This document shows, one piece after another, positions 1-11,468 of a stretch of DNA of 64,000 nucleotides. Source of the stretch: Blastomyces gilchristii SLH14081 (lineage: Eukaryota > Ascomycota > Eurotiomycetes > Onygenales > Ajellomycetaceae); the NCBI RefSeq assembly GCF_000003855.2, contig NW_003101682.1, forward strand, positions 1,367,148 through 1,431,147. Reading direction: 5' to 3'. The notes under the pieces are model-generated. The model made no database searches and was not told the DNA's origin. It saw only the letters and a list, made by a program, of their open reading frames with translations. How positions within the stretch are numbered: position 1 is the first letter of the stretch; each line of letters starts with the position of its first letter. Made by a program: the position numbers and the translations under genes.

Positions 1-720
1 TCCCACCGAGATCCAGGCGGCTTCCTTAGCAGTCATTGTTGAAGGTATCAAGAAAGTGTATGTAGAGGAACTATTTCCCTTCCCTGGAACCCTTGTAACT
101 ATCCACACCAGGTACTGTACTGAAATAATATCTAGATATATTCCGGTCTATGTGTCTGGCGCAGTGGGTCTCGTTGCTTCCATTTTCCTAAATGTAAGAT
201 TTGCTACCCTTACCTATCCTATGGTGACACGGCGCTAACGGCTCTTTATAGAGAAAGGGAACGGTACATGCTTAAAAGGCTCTGCTTGGAGGACTGGCGC
301 AGGCGTTGCATCGAGAATGAATACAGATATATATATATATATATATCACAAAAGTAATGGATACGCGCTTTCCTTACATTCTGGGACTCATGGTTTGATA
401 TCGTAATCTATTCTGATCAAACCGATATACCGCAACATAATATCATAATCGTCATCTTTCAAAATATGCCCCAAGGTTGCTCATTTTGTCGTCTACTACT
501 TATATCTGTATTAAATGTATTATTTCATCCCATAGGATACCAACATTTCGACGTAGCACCCACGATTTCACAGTGGCCAAGTATAATAACGTGTAAATAA
601 TGTCCCTCACACAGGTAACTTCTTGCCGCTATTACGTTCGATGAATATTGCAGCTACGGCCTGATGTCATTCTCCTGGAGGGCACACCCGCGTGCTGGCG
701 CAGTTCCCAAGTCGGTAGCT
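1..720. other. gene-less left edge
   Basis: No coding region I can support. The longest open frame (56-238, 60 codons) has no recognisable motif. A TA dinucleotide run lies at about 327-347. Base composition is ordinary up to about 720, where it drops sharply to AT-rich. Confidence 0.5.
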
Positions 721-1375
721 TCATTTCATATTATAAAGCAGTTTATACAAGCTACAATTGATGATTTAAATATAATTGACCTCTAATTACACTGAAACTG
801 TTAAAAAAATATAAAATTAGTTAATATATTTTTATCACAGTATTTATTACAAAAAACATTCAAATATCAAGAAAGAAAATAAGCTCTATTCACTATAAAA
901 TTCTCACAGATTTATAAGAAATGGCTTTTTTTTATATATATTAATTAATTGAGAGATTATAGTTTCTTTTATATATCTCAATGTGAGATGAGAATAAAAC
1001 AGTGTGAAGAATTAATAGTATATAAAAGATAGTAAGTAAGAGATATATTATATAAATACAAATAGAGGTAATCACTAAAGAAAAAAAATGAGAACAGAAG
1101 TATTTTTTTCAGACTTCTTCAGTACTAATTTATAGAAGTATATAATTTACTCAAGTATTGATTTTAATATAGATCTAAATGTACTAGAATTAAAAGAATG
1201 AAACTACTGTATATTATATAAAAAAGACAGTGATTATAGTCAGATTAATTACAGACATTTCAAAGAATTCAATAATAAATATTTTAAATTCTTTATTTTA
1301 AAATTTACTGTGCGGAGTAGAATAATAATAATTAATATTGACTTGAAGTTGCCCTGATTATCAAGATACACACAC
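721..1375. repeat. AT-rich mutated repeat relic
   Basis: This block is very AT-rich and almost free of CG dinucleotides, unlike the DNA on both sides. It resembles the 22.8-39.4 kb isochore in texture. No LTR pair or reading frame can be made out, so it is called a relic of a mutated repeat from composition alone. A further AT-rich stretch follows at about 1500-1760. Confidence 0.5.
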
Positions 1376-2532
1376 TTGTTGCTGTGGCAACACTGCCCCG
1401 GTGGCGGCCGCTAGGCCCGCTACTACTTCAATGAGTAAGGGTGGCTCAGCTGTGGAGCCGCTGAGGCAGTCTATAGTGACAAATGTACGGAGTATGTGTC
1501 AAACGACGACATTTTTCAAACGTTTTTTCAGTGGTTAGTAAAAGACTTATATTATATTAGTCCCCACATAATAATACTGATTTTATAGTCATACATCTAT
1601 CTATATATCAATTACACTAGTTCTAAAGTAGTTAGTATCTTATTACTGCATATAACTATGATTTAGTCAGTCTTGACGTTTATCCTTTTTATCATTATTA
1701 ATGTGTGTGCTCATTGTAACAAACTAGTATAAAATACCCATTTTAACGCTTACTACTACTACGGAGTACTGTCAACCCGATTTTAACTTTTTTTCCTTTC
1801 TTTTCGCGGGATTTTCATTGAGGCGAAATGGTACACGTCATAGCGGATCATCTCAGGTTTCTATGACATATAATCTACGGAAAGGGTAATTTCTCGTCTT
1901 TGACCGAGTCCCGGGTATGTAGGTGTGTGCACACACTATGTACATGTACATGTACACACACGCAACAACGTGGGGTGGGCAAGTTCGCTTTCCAAAAATA
2001 TCAAGTTAGTTGCTCGGGTTGTATGTAGGATTCGGTCCCATTCCTACTACAGAATGAATGTATATTCATGGCTGGACTTCACTTGCCGTCTAACATCTGA
2101 AGGAGAGGATCAAAGGATGAAACGGGCTTTCTTTTTGATGGGAAATCCAAATCCCCGTCTCGGCTCGCTAGGGAACGGCCAGGGCAGCCCGAGGAAATCA
2201 AGCCGAGGGTTGACAGGGCAGGCAGAGGGCATAACTCCCTTGGCTAATAATAGTTAGCTCGCGGGAGGAAGCCAAGCTGCTTGCTTGTTCAGGCTGGGTT
2301 TTGTTTACTAGCCAGGCACTTGCGTTGAAAGGTGAGAGAATTTATTTTTCAACTTGCGTGGGTTTGCTTGCCTTGGGAGGACAGGTTCAGGTTCAAAAGT
2401 TCTTTTGCCAGTTCTTCCAAAATTCTAGAGTTCCAATAAGATCATCCTGATTGACGCTGTTTGGTTGTTTGTTCTATTTCTCGTGGAACTAGGTAGAAGA
2501 AGGTTTTGAGGTGGCCGTGTGGACTGCTATTT

Positions 2533-2551
2533 CCCCCCCCCCCCCCCCCCC
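2533..2551. repeat. C homopolymer (19 bp)
   Basis: An uninterrupted run of 19 C. It is likely length-variable, and read depth and length should be treated with caution here. Confidence 0.9.
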
Positions 2552-2674
2552 GGCGGGAGCGTCTCGTTTGATATCTTGTCTTGGACTCCACAGCTGGGCA
2601 CATACGGTACTATATATAGCAGCACACGATATCTACTCAGCGTTGTCACTTTTTTAGTGTGTGCGCCCAGGAGG

Positions 2675-2675
<1 letters not shown>

Positions 2676-2722
<47 letters not shown>
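2676..2722. repeat. ATT trinucleotide microsatellite
   Basis: About 15-16 uninterrupted ATT units. No coding context is supported; the frame through it gives only a Tyr run. Confidence 0.9.
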
Positions 2723-2723
<1 letters not shown>

Positions 2724-3840
2724 GTTGGTATGTTTCGTGTGGCAGCGGCATGATGTTGTTTATTGCTTAGCTAACTACAAGCAAAACCGCGTAACAGTAA
2801 CTAACTACGGGAGCGCGTTGTAAGCGCTATAAGTTAGTTCCTATATGTAGTAACTAGTTAAAGAGGACAGCCAAAGAATGAAATGCCCCTGAGGCCAAGC
2901 AAGCATGCCTGGCGATCGATGCAGATCGCAACGACGCGCGATCCAGACTTGCATGTAGATTACAGAAGTAATTCCAGTTATTATTTAATATTCTTGAGAT
3001 AACTACGGAGTAACTAACTAGTAGTAACTACATAACTACATCATTGGAGCTTCCTTAGCTTAATAAGAAGGTTTCCCACAGTGAACCCTTCTGGTCGCTT
3101 AAAAAAGAACAGAGATAGAAGCATCCATTATCCATTCCATTCCATCTACTGGAATACCTCATCCGGCTTTGGCCACACGAAGGACAAACTCAAATCCGCA
3201 GACCCAGCGATGTAATTGGGCTGTGTTTTTTGGCAACCTGGGAGGATCCGCTGGTCGAGCCTCATCAAGCGATCGAGGTTATCGGGGGGGCGTCGTCCAT
3301 TCCCATCCAGTTGCATCCACTTGCTCGTCTCCCTCTGCAGATTCAATATTATTCCTCAACATTTATTATTAAGTTATTGTCATGTGTTGGTGACAGATTG
3401 CCCAGCAATCCAATCCGCCACCATAGGCCCGTGGGCCGTGGAGCGACGGAACCTGACAGATCAATCGCAAAGAATGTGCCCCGCTCTTGGCATTTCTCCT
3501 GGTCGAATATCAATATTGGGGGGGATCGATATCCAAACAAAAAGCATCTATCTATCTTATTGGCAGGCCCTAAAGTGTTTAAGGCTACCTAGGTACCTAG
3601 TTAGTACCGGAGTAGTGGGTGATTCCAACCAGCCTTTGCCGCAGATTCAAAATCGAAAAAAAAAAAAACAAAAAAAAAACAAAGACAGAAAGAAAAGAAA
3701 AGAAAAGAAAACACGGGAAAATGTGTGCATCCACAAACTGGGGATGGGGATTGAGGGGGGATTCCAAGATTGATCGGCTGTTATTCTTGTGAAACCACCT
3801 GGGCATCACAGGAATCAATCAAACACACAAAAAAAAAAGG

Positions 3841-4489
3841 GGGGACTTAACCACTTGTCGCTCGACAAGCCGCCCTGGAAAAGCAGCCCCAGTTGGCCAC
3901 TCCACTGACTGGCGCTGGCTGGTTCAAGCACTGCAGCAGCGCCCTAAATGGTAGGTTATTCGGCGGGCGGCGGCAGAAGGTTCAGGAGTCTAATCTTGTA
4001 TGCAAGAGTCTATCTTCGCGAGCCACAGTTGCGAGTTCCCAGCCGCTTCCGCCATAGTAGCAAGTCGTCGTCACGAATCGCTTGTCGTTCGTGGCTGTTG
4101 TCTTTATAAAGCGCGATGTTCCCCTCTCCCCCCTTGCTCCCGCCTGGGGCTTTAAGCAGCATATCCTGTGGCTATTTCTTCTTCTTGTTGTTCTTCTTCT
4201 TCTTGTTCTTCTTCTTCTTCTTCCTCTTCTTCTTCTTTCTTCTTCTTCTTTCTTCTTCTTCTTCTCCTTCCTTCTTCTTCTCGTCCGTGGACTTTTATAT
4301 ACTTACTACTGTACATCAATCAGTTGCTTGCGTACATATTTCCGAGTCCGCTCTCTCACCCTAGCGAGGTATGCATATATCAATACTCTTATCCCCCTGC
4401 CGATTCCTCCACAAGTCGCAATCCTTTGTTAGCTAGTATTGCTCTAATACTAATTCTGTTTCTAGAAGGCGATCGCGCCGGCTTTCACA
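3841..4489 (+). promoter_or_regulatory. upstream region and pyrimidine-rich leader of the SOD gene
   Basis: The 650 bp before the superoxide dismutase start contain a long CTT-rich pyrimidine tract at about 4169-4285, common in fungal core promoters and leaders. A TATA-like stretch (ttttatatac) follows at about 4293. No upstream gene lies close, so this is probably the gene's own promoter. The assignment rests on position and composition only. Confidence 0.45.
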
Positions 4490-5715
4490 ATGCGCGCTTC
4501 GTCTGCACTCCTTGCCTACTCGGCACTGAGCTTTGGCCTCACCACGGCCCAGTTCATCGAAGCTCCGGAAACATACCACAACCCATATGGCGTAGTTTAC
4601 TCTGCAATGCTCTTGGACAAAAACACCACCTCCCTTCGCGGGACAATCAACGCGACTGCCGGGCCGGGCGGACACGGCGTGACGTACACCGTCGAGTTCT
4701 GGGGCTTTCCAGATGAGTTCACATACGGGCCTTTCCGTTAGTAGCAGCACCCTATAAAACACCCTATTTCTCTACAGATCTGTAATTCTGACACATACAC
4801 GCGCTAGCCTACCACGTCCACGATCAGCCTGTCAACAGCAGTGGTGACTGCCAGTCTACTCTTGCCCATCTCGACCTCACCTTCCGGGGTGAGCAACCAC
4901 CTTGTGATAAGAAAAAACCTTGGACCTGCCAAGCTGGCGATTTCAGCGGCAAGTATGGAGATATCATGAATCTTACAAACGGCACTCATTACTATACGAA
5001 ATTCCATGATCCATATACTTCTACGCGGCATGGCCCAGGCTCTTTCATCGGCAACCGCTCCATCGTTGTCCATTACAACAACATCACCCGTATCAATTGC
5101 GGCAACTTCTCGTTGATAAGCAATGGTACCACGCCTCCTACGCATACCAAGAAGCCTCCTCATATCTTGCCTCCTACGCATACCAAGAAGCCTCCTCATA
5201 TCTTGCCTCCTACGCATACCAAGAAGCCTCCTCATATCTTGCCTCCTACGCATACCAAGAAGCCTCCTCATATCGTGCCTCCTACGCATACCAAGAAGCC
5301 TCCTCATATCGTGCCTCCTACTCATTCCGTACCTCATCCCAAGCCTCCTAGTCCTTATCCCAAGCCTCCTAGTCCTTATCCCAAGCCTCCTGCTCATACC
5401 ATTCCGCCTCCCGTGGCTCCTTCTCGTATCTATCCTCCGTCGGCTCCTTATCCGAGTGCCCCGTCAATTCCAGTTTATCCGCCAGGACCGAATCCTTCAC
5501 CCGGTCCGAGTCCTCCACCAGGCCCGGTTGTTCCTTTGGGCACGAGTTATTCGCCGCGTCCGACCACTCCACCAGGTTCGGGTGTTCTGCCAACGACCTC
5601 GGGAGCGCCAGGCCTCCCACCACAATCACCGCCGCCTGCTATTGGTGCTGCTAACCGTGTCGGTGCTGTCTCAGTCGGCATGGTCCTCGCTGGCCTTGCC
5701 GTTCTCATGTTGTAA
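4490..5715 (+). CDS. GPI-anchored Cu-only superoxide dismutase
   Basis: Two exons, 4490-4736 and 4808-5715, joined across a 71-bp intron (gttagt..ctag), give 384 residues. Residues 1-20 form a signal peptide. The middle matches extracellular Cu-only SODs of the Candida Sod5 / Histoplasma Sod3 type. Copper-ligand histidines appear in YHVHD (H85, H87), AHLD (H103) and IVVHY (H171). The substrate-guiding Arg lies in TRINC (R177), and several disulfide-type Cys are present. Residues about 190-350 are Pro-rich, with five copies of PPTHTKKPPHIL followed by PSPYPK-like units. The hydrophobic C-terminus (about 362-384) is a GPI-anchor signal. By family the enzyme dismutates superoxide at the cell surface without zinc. 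The Pro-rich stalk would hold the domain away from the wall. The antisense open frame over the repeat is a shadow. The family call is firm; GPI anchoring is inferred from the termini. Confidence 0.9.
5134..5313 (+). repeat. 36-bp coding tandem repeat, five units
   Basis: Five near-identical 36-bp units lie in frame in the SOD gene, each coding PPTHTKKPPHIL or PPTHTKKPPHIV. A degenerate sixth start follows at 5314. Near-identity at DNA level suggests recent expansion or homogenisation. Copy number probably varies between strains. Confidence 0.95.
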
Positions 5716-6046
5716 TGAGCAGTTCAGTTCAGTTCTAGGGAGGTCTAATCCCGGCGGAGTTTTTAATGATGGGGCAAAAGGAGAGAGAAGAAAGCCAAAC
5801 AGAAAATGGAGCAACTTGAAGAAAAATGTATCGAAACTGTGTTCGACACTTTAGCTTTTGCCTATTCTTTTGGTTGTGTTTTGTTTTTGTCTAGTTTTTC
5901 TTTCTTGTTTAATTTCGTTTCATTTAAGGACGGACTAAAGAAAGTCTATGGAAGTGGTGTTTATCTTCTTTTGTTCTTATACCTATATTTTGTCCCTTAG
6001 TTAATTATCTCTTGTATTTCATTGCATGGGGGGGGGGGAGGGAAAT

Positions 6047-6092
6047 GAAAAAAAAAAAAAAAAAAAAAAAATTGAAAAAAATGGAAAAATGG

Positions 6093-6124
<32 letters not shown>

Positions 6125-6240
6125 ATGAAAACCAAAAACCAAAAGAAAAGAAGAAAAAAGAAAGAAAAAAGAGAAAAGAGAAAAAAAAGAGAAAAAGGAA
6201 AAAAAGGGGAAAAATGTATATATATATATATATGTATATA
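6047..6240 (+). repeat. A-rich / purine tract ending in a TA run
   Basis: Long A homopolymers and AAAG/AAAAG purine repeats, followed by a TA dinucleotide run. They create spurious Lys-rich (+) and Phe-rich (-) open frames. No coding meaning is supported. Confidence 0.9.
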
Positions 6241-6556
6241 CTATTTGCGCAAGCATGTTCTATCCCAGACTCAAGTCTCCCGAACAACAAAGGATACACT
6301 TGTGTAAAGCGCCTTTGAAATTCTTTTTCGGCATTTATGTGGGCTGTTTTCCCCTTCCCTCCATTCCCTTTTTTCTCAATCTCCCAATCGAACTACTCGA
6401 ACTACATGAAAATAATGTGCCCCCCATGTTAGTTTGTTAATGGAGAGTCGGTTTCCGGTAATCCGGGCAGGCGGGCGGCTTTGCTTTGCGGTACTTTTGC
6501 GCGCAAACGTCAGCTAATTCTAATTTTATATAGTTAGTTTATCTAGTTATATGTTT

Positions 6557-6590
<34 letters not shown>

Positions 6591-6602
6591 GGGGATACTC
6601 GC

Positions 6603-6688
6603 GGCCCCACTATCTTCTATTCTATAGTGGATAGTGGATAGTGGATAGTGGATCGTGAATTATAGGTGAAGATAGTGTGGGTGGGGCC
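6603..6688. repeat. inverted repeat enclosing GGATAGT heptamers
   Basis: The left arm 6603-6617 (ggccccactatcttc) is complementary to the right arm 6668-6688, which carries a 5-6 nt insertion (gtggg) relative to a perfect palindrome. The interior carries about four tandem GGATAGT units (6627-6652). It could fold as a long hairpin or be a small palindromic element. No target duplication was found. Confidence 0.75.
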
Positions 6689-8009
6689 GATCGAAACCCT
6701 CCAGGGTTGTTCCTTGGTTCTTCTATCTACCTAGGCGGGATTTGGTATCGGGTTTGGATCTTTGACTACCCCCTACCGTGTTGTGGCGGGCAGCCTACAG
6801 GTTGCGTTGGTGTTATGGTGGGTGCCATGGTAGCCGTACCTTCGTTTTTTTTCTCTTTTTCTATCCTTTTTCTGTATTTAATTTTATTTTATTTAAAAAC
6901 CTGAAATATAGGGAGGGACTATAACTAATAAGTTAACAATGGCAGAGGCAAAATTTAAAAATGGTAACAGGTGGCTTCTTTCGCAATGACAAAGTACTGG
7001 CTTTATCTGTATCCCAGTGGAATGATGGCATTGAGGTAGCAACGGCGCAAGATATGTAGGTTGGTATGAGATGGTGGGAACAGATTTATCTCTGATTGTG
7101 GTACAGTACATCTGGTGCATCTGACCCGAATAGAGGAGTGGCTGATGGATACATGGATTGGCAAGTGGATAGTTCAGGCCACACAAAATCTTGTGATGGT
7201 AGAACTATGGATCCAACTCTCAGGTCGATCGATCGAGAAAAGCTACCTGCCACCCAAGATAATAACCAACCAGACAGACAGATACTATTATTAATAATAA
7301 TAAGGGCGACAAAGCGACAAATTAGTTGTATTAGATCTCAAATCTCGAAATCCTCCTCCCCCTCGACCCCACCCTTTTACACTGCCAATACAACATATCA
7401 TGTTTCCCCCCCCCATTAACACTCCCCACATCCCTCCGGTGGCCCGGCATCTCCCGCACCACCTCGACTCCCATGGTAAGTTCCTGGAAGTGTGCTAGAA
7501 ACCTATACCCCCTCGGTAGCGCGGCAAGCCGAGCCCTCATCGGCGATGAGGGTGGCCCGGTAGCACCGTGACAGCGTGCGCGGACGCCCAAAGGTCGTTT
7601 TGGGAAATGAGGTGAGTATGTATGTACTGCACCTTACATTTTCCTAATAAGGAAGAATCAAGAGAGACCCGTGGGCCCCTTGGTGTGCAGTGTCCACCCT
7701 TTATCCAAGTATCAAGCATCCTAGCTATCCAGACTGGGACTTTGGATATCTGCGTCTAACCCTATGTCTTGCTTGGTCTTTGGGATTGCTGCATCTTGCT
7801 CCAACGGCGCTGGCCATTACCCTAAAACGGGCTTGTCCGGCTATATTCCTGCATTTGAAGCAAGAGCTGATCACCAGCTGAAAGCGTTCGAGACTTGTAG
7901 ACCACATACTAGAATACCCATGAATGGCGTACCCTAGCTACCTACGTTCTGGTCAGTCAAAGAATCCAACAAGTGAGCAGAGAGGTGGGGGGGCTGTTCA
8001 TCCCGCTAT

Positions 8010-8011
<2 letters not shown>

Positions 8012-8042
<31 letters not shown>
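8012..8042. repeat. T homopolymer (about 31 bp)
   Basis: Uninterrupted T run in non-coding sequence. Assembly length is uncertain. Confidence 0.9.
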
Positions 8043-8043
<1 letters not shown>

Positions 8044-8520
8044 TTTTGGTATTCCTCCTTGGCTTTTCTGGAGCCTGTCACAGGATTTTCTACTCCCAGG
8101 GGATATTCAACCCACGCATCGTGGAAATGTCGTATACATATCGCTGCTGTGATATTGGCCACGTGTTAGAAACGAGATCCATCCCTTGCAACGACCATCT
8201 ATCTGCACGGCATTAAAATCCCCTTACTCCGTAGTTAGTTAGTTAACCTTATGTTTTTAGATCCTTCAACAAAGAGACTCGAAAAATTCCTTGCACGCAA
8301 ACCCCCTGCACATAGCAATGACTTCTTTGAGTGACTTCGATTCATGCAGAGCCGGATATCTCCGTGGCCCACTCCATCCTCCAGCTCCCAGCTCTGGCAA
8401 CCCGCCAACTGGTAAGAGTATATCGCCCCGTTGCCAATAGATTGCAGCTAGAATAGTTCGATCAAAAAGAGCCCATTTCGTAGCAACCAGGGTAAAAAAT
8501 CTTCTGCCGTGAGCGCAAGG

Positions 8521-8675
8521 TCTAGGGTTAGGTTGGTTAACTAGTTACCCCAATCGGTAACTAAGTTAGAATAATTAACGTTAACTAAGTTAACTAATTA
8601 GGGCACACTTACCTAAGTACGTTAGCCAGATCGCACGGGGTTAACTCACTGGTTAACTAACTTACGGTTAAAAAG
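8521..8675. repeat. cluster of GTTAACT-like palindromic words
   Basis: The stretch repeatedly spells GTTAACTAA, TTAACTAAG and related words, several containing the palindrome GTTAAC. The same AACTAACTA theme recurs at 2777-2870, 3001-3040 and 8231-8245. It could be a decayed short interspersed element. There is no coding content. Confidence 0.55.
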
Positions 8676-9806
8676 CTTATTTATATGAGAAGCTAAGTTT
8701 AACGTCAGAGCATTCAGGGCACTTGCAAGATAGAACAACTCCTGAGATGTCCATACTTACTAAGTCAATTAATTCCTGGCCAGATCTTGAAAATTACGAA
8801 ACTGGAAGTACCTGCCCGCCTTCCCCTGGAGGGGAAGCTCATGTACTGTTTTTAATTGTATAAATCCTTATATATATGTTTATATATATTTCGATCCTGT
8901 GCAACTGTACCTTTACATAGCATACGGCTGTACCTATGTTTCCACGTTTATACAGATGCGCTTTGGCCCTAGATGAAGGAGAATCCACTGTCTTTTTGTT
9001 GCTTTCTTGTGCCGTGAATCGAGTCTTCGTTCCATAAGCCGTTTGTTTATCTGTCGCTCATCCTAAACATTTCATGGGCTGAAATCCCCCGACGGGGAGC
9101 CCGAAGCTTGATGCGGAGTGTTTCTAGAGTATAGAAGTTGCATCGGTATGTCTGCTCGACGGAGCAATATTCCACACTGAGGATTGGGGAGTTGAGTTAA
9201 CAAAGAACAGGCAAGTAATTAGGTAAATACTATTGGATGGTGAGAGTACACCAAAAGTGGCCGTTCAAGTCTTCCGCCCAGCCCTTATTTTCTCGGGGAT
9301 GCGAAGACAATCCTTTCTCCTTTTCAGCCTTTCAGAAGGATGTAATTGAAGATGAGCCTCTAGGCATATAGGTTGGATTGATATTATCAGAGGTAATTTG
9401 ACTTTCATCTCAATCTAGGGTTTTTCTACTATGTACAGTTTTGCGTGCCTATTCCATGTTCTGGCGCGCGTGAGGTGCACAATCGGTTCGTCAGAGGAAC
9501 CGTCGCGCGATTCGATTTCAAGACAACGGCAGGAGTGAACATGAATGCGAAGAAGGGCGGAGGACAACAAGGTTCTTAGGTCAAGGCTCAAAAATTGAAA
9601 AATTGAAAAAAAGAGGGAACAACCTACACATATAGAAAAGACGGAATGAGAACGGAGGCAATATATAAATGGGGATGGACTCACTTCGACAAGAACATCC
9701 AGATTAAATAAGAACATGACAAACCTCTACGAGCAAAACGAAGAGCAGATGAACTCAGCTATCACTCCACAAAAGGAAAATTCCAAACCGACCCTGCATC
9801 CCATCC

Positions 9807-10836
9807 ATGTCCCTCGGCCGCGCCTGTGCCCATGACCTCCCCATAAAACTCTCCCAAGCCTCCCGCCACGGCTTCAAGGGCATAGAGCTGTTCTACGAAG
9901 ACCTCGAATCCCACGCCCAGGCACTCACAGACGGCCTCACCCACTCCAACCAGCTCACCGCAGCCCAAGAAATCCGCCAGCTCTGCGACAAACACAACCT
10001 GCAAATCGTCACCCTGCAGCCATTTCTCTTCTACGAGGGCCTGCTGGACCGCGCGGAGCACCATCGGCTGCTCAATGGGAAATTAGCGCTGTGGTTCCAG
10101 CTGGTGAAAATACTGCGCACGGATATGATTCAGATCCCGGCGAATTTCCTGGGTCCGGACCCAGGCACTGGCAAGGCGCGGACGACGGGGGATTTGGATG
10201 TTATTGTTAGCGATTTGAGGGAGGTGGCGGAGCGGGGGGTTGCGGGAGGACCCGCCCGTTCGGTTCGCGTATGAGGCTCTTGCGTGGAGCACGCATGTAG
10301 GTACCTGGGAAGCGTGCTGGGAGGTGGTGCAGAGGGTTGATAGGGCGAATTTTGGCATTTGTTTGGATACGTTTAATTTGGCTGGAAGGGTGTATGCGGA
10401 TCCGGCAGTGAGGGATGGGAAGATGGTTAATGCGGATGCGAATTTGAGAGCCTCGTTGGCGCGCTTGGTGGCTACTATTGATGTGCGGAAGGTATTTTAT
10501 ATACAGGTTGTCGATGGGGAGAGGTTGGAGAGGCCGTTGGTTAAAGGGCATGAATGGCATGTTTCGGGACAGCCGAGCCGGATGTCTTGGTCGCGGAATG
10601 CGAGGCTGTTTGCGTTCGAGGAGGATAGGGGTGGGTATCTTCCCATCCTAGCTATTGCTCGGGCTTTCTTTGACCTTGGATTCGAGGGTTGGATCTCGCT
10701 AGAACTCTTCTCGAGGTCGACTGCGGACCCAAAGCCGGATATTCCAGCAGCGCACGCGAGGAGAGGGGCCGAGTCCTGGAGAAAGTTAGTTCGTTATCTT
10801 GGGTTGAAGGTAGATGTCTCTTGGCATGTATGTTGA
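9807..10836 (+). pseudogene. 3-dehydroshikimate dehydratase, broken by one frameshift
   Basis: The product resembles fungal 3-dehydroshikimate dehydratase (qa-4/qutC type). This TIM-barrel enzyme turns 3-dehydroshikimate into protocatechuate in quinate catabolism. Frame one (9807-10274) starts MSLGRACAHD and carries IQIPANFLGP. Frame two (about 10240-10836) carries FAYEALAWS, CLDTFNLAGRVYADP, RMSWSRN and SLELFSR, including the Glu and Asp expected to bind the metal. The frames meet at a run of six G (10234-10239). Reading five G would give one continuous barrel of about 343 residues. Orthologues usually have a few extra residues before MSLGR; here an in-frame stop precedes 9807, so the N-terminus may also be short. 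It is either a recent pseudogene or a base-calling error. No other quinate-pathway gene is visible nearby. Confidence 0.85.
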
Positions 10837-11468
10837 TAACGTTTGCTGCAATGTAGATCGCATGGAAGAGGTTAAATAAAATTTATTTCCACACATCCAT
10901 TTACCCCCTTCTAAATCCCTCCAAACCGGCAAAGCATCCTGACACAGCCAATGACGCAATTGTTCAACAGAAGGGGAAAAATTGATATTCTTGTACTGAT
11001 CTAATTTAAACGGAAAAAACAGAACCAAGGAGTAAGAAAACGAAGTCATATCTTTGGTTGTTGACTTGGTCGTTGAAGACAAACACTATCATCATTAGTT
11101 CTCTGACCTAATGGCGCCTGTTCCTGGATTTAAACTCTCTTCGTGTATTTGGAACCCGTTTCATGAAATCATCGTTCATAGTTTTCGCGTATACAAGCTT
11201 CGGGCGAATCGTGTTGTTGTTGAAACGGTCGCGAGATGTAAAACATAGTCAGCACGAAATCAGAGGGTTCATGACGCCATAGAAGGCGCGATTGGAAATG
11301 AATGAAAACGCTCTAAAAAAACGAATCTCATGAGAAGAGTCCCAACACGCTCTTAGCAGGAAGTCAAAAGTCAAAACAAGTAAAGACGAGAAAGTGACAT
11401 GCTGGTGAAATTTCTTGGTTAATAAAGCGAGACCGTAGACAAGTCACTTAATTGATAAATGAGCGCAT
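10837..11468. other. intergenic
   Basis: Separates the dehydratase frame from the convergent ethanolamine kinase gene. Presumably it holds both 3' UTRs. No motif-bearing frame was seen. Confidence 0.5.

Larger units (their letters stand above)
1376..3840. other. intergenic, no credible gene
   Basis: A short GC-rich, apparently unmutated patch (about 1385-1480) sits between AT-rich pieces. The rest holds only short open frames without family motifs, a C homopolymer, an ATT microsatellite, several copies of the nonamer TACGGAGTA, and A-rich runs near 3657-3710. Confidence 0.5.
5716..9806. other. 4.1-kb gene-poor interval
   Basis: No reading frame here shows family motifs or splice-linked continuity. 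Contents are purine and A-rich tracts (about 6047-6215), a TA run (about 6216-6238), a T8-A26 block (about 6554-6589), an inverted repeat with inner heptamers (6603-6688), a 31-T run (8012-8042) and a TTAAC-rich stretch (8521-8675). The first 200-300 bp probably hold the 3' UTR of the SOD gene. Confidence 0.5.

Noticed and set aside
3216..3773. 185-codon plus-strand frame
   Set aside because: No motif; the C-terminus is a Lys run from A-rich sequence, and competing frames of similar size overlap it.
5134..5313. Regular 36-bp repeats considered as a CRISPR-like array
   Set aside because: There are no spacers; the units are contiguous, in frame and code a Pro-rich stalk.
4804..5397. 197-codon minus-strand frame rich in RRLLGMRRR repeats
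   Set aside because: It is the antisense shadow of the SOD 36-bp coding repeat; the plus strand has the signal peptide, splice sites and SOD motifs.
5997..6307. Phe-rich (-) and Lys-rich (+) open frames
   Set aside because: They are translations of A-rich and purine simple sequence.
10083..10560. Minus-strand frames of 91 and 117 codons
   Set aside because: They overlap the dehydratase barrel motifs on the plus strand and carry no motif of their own.
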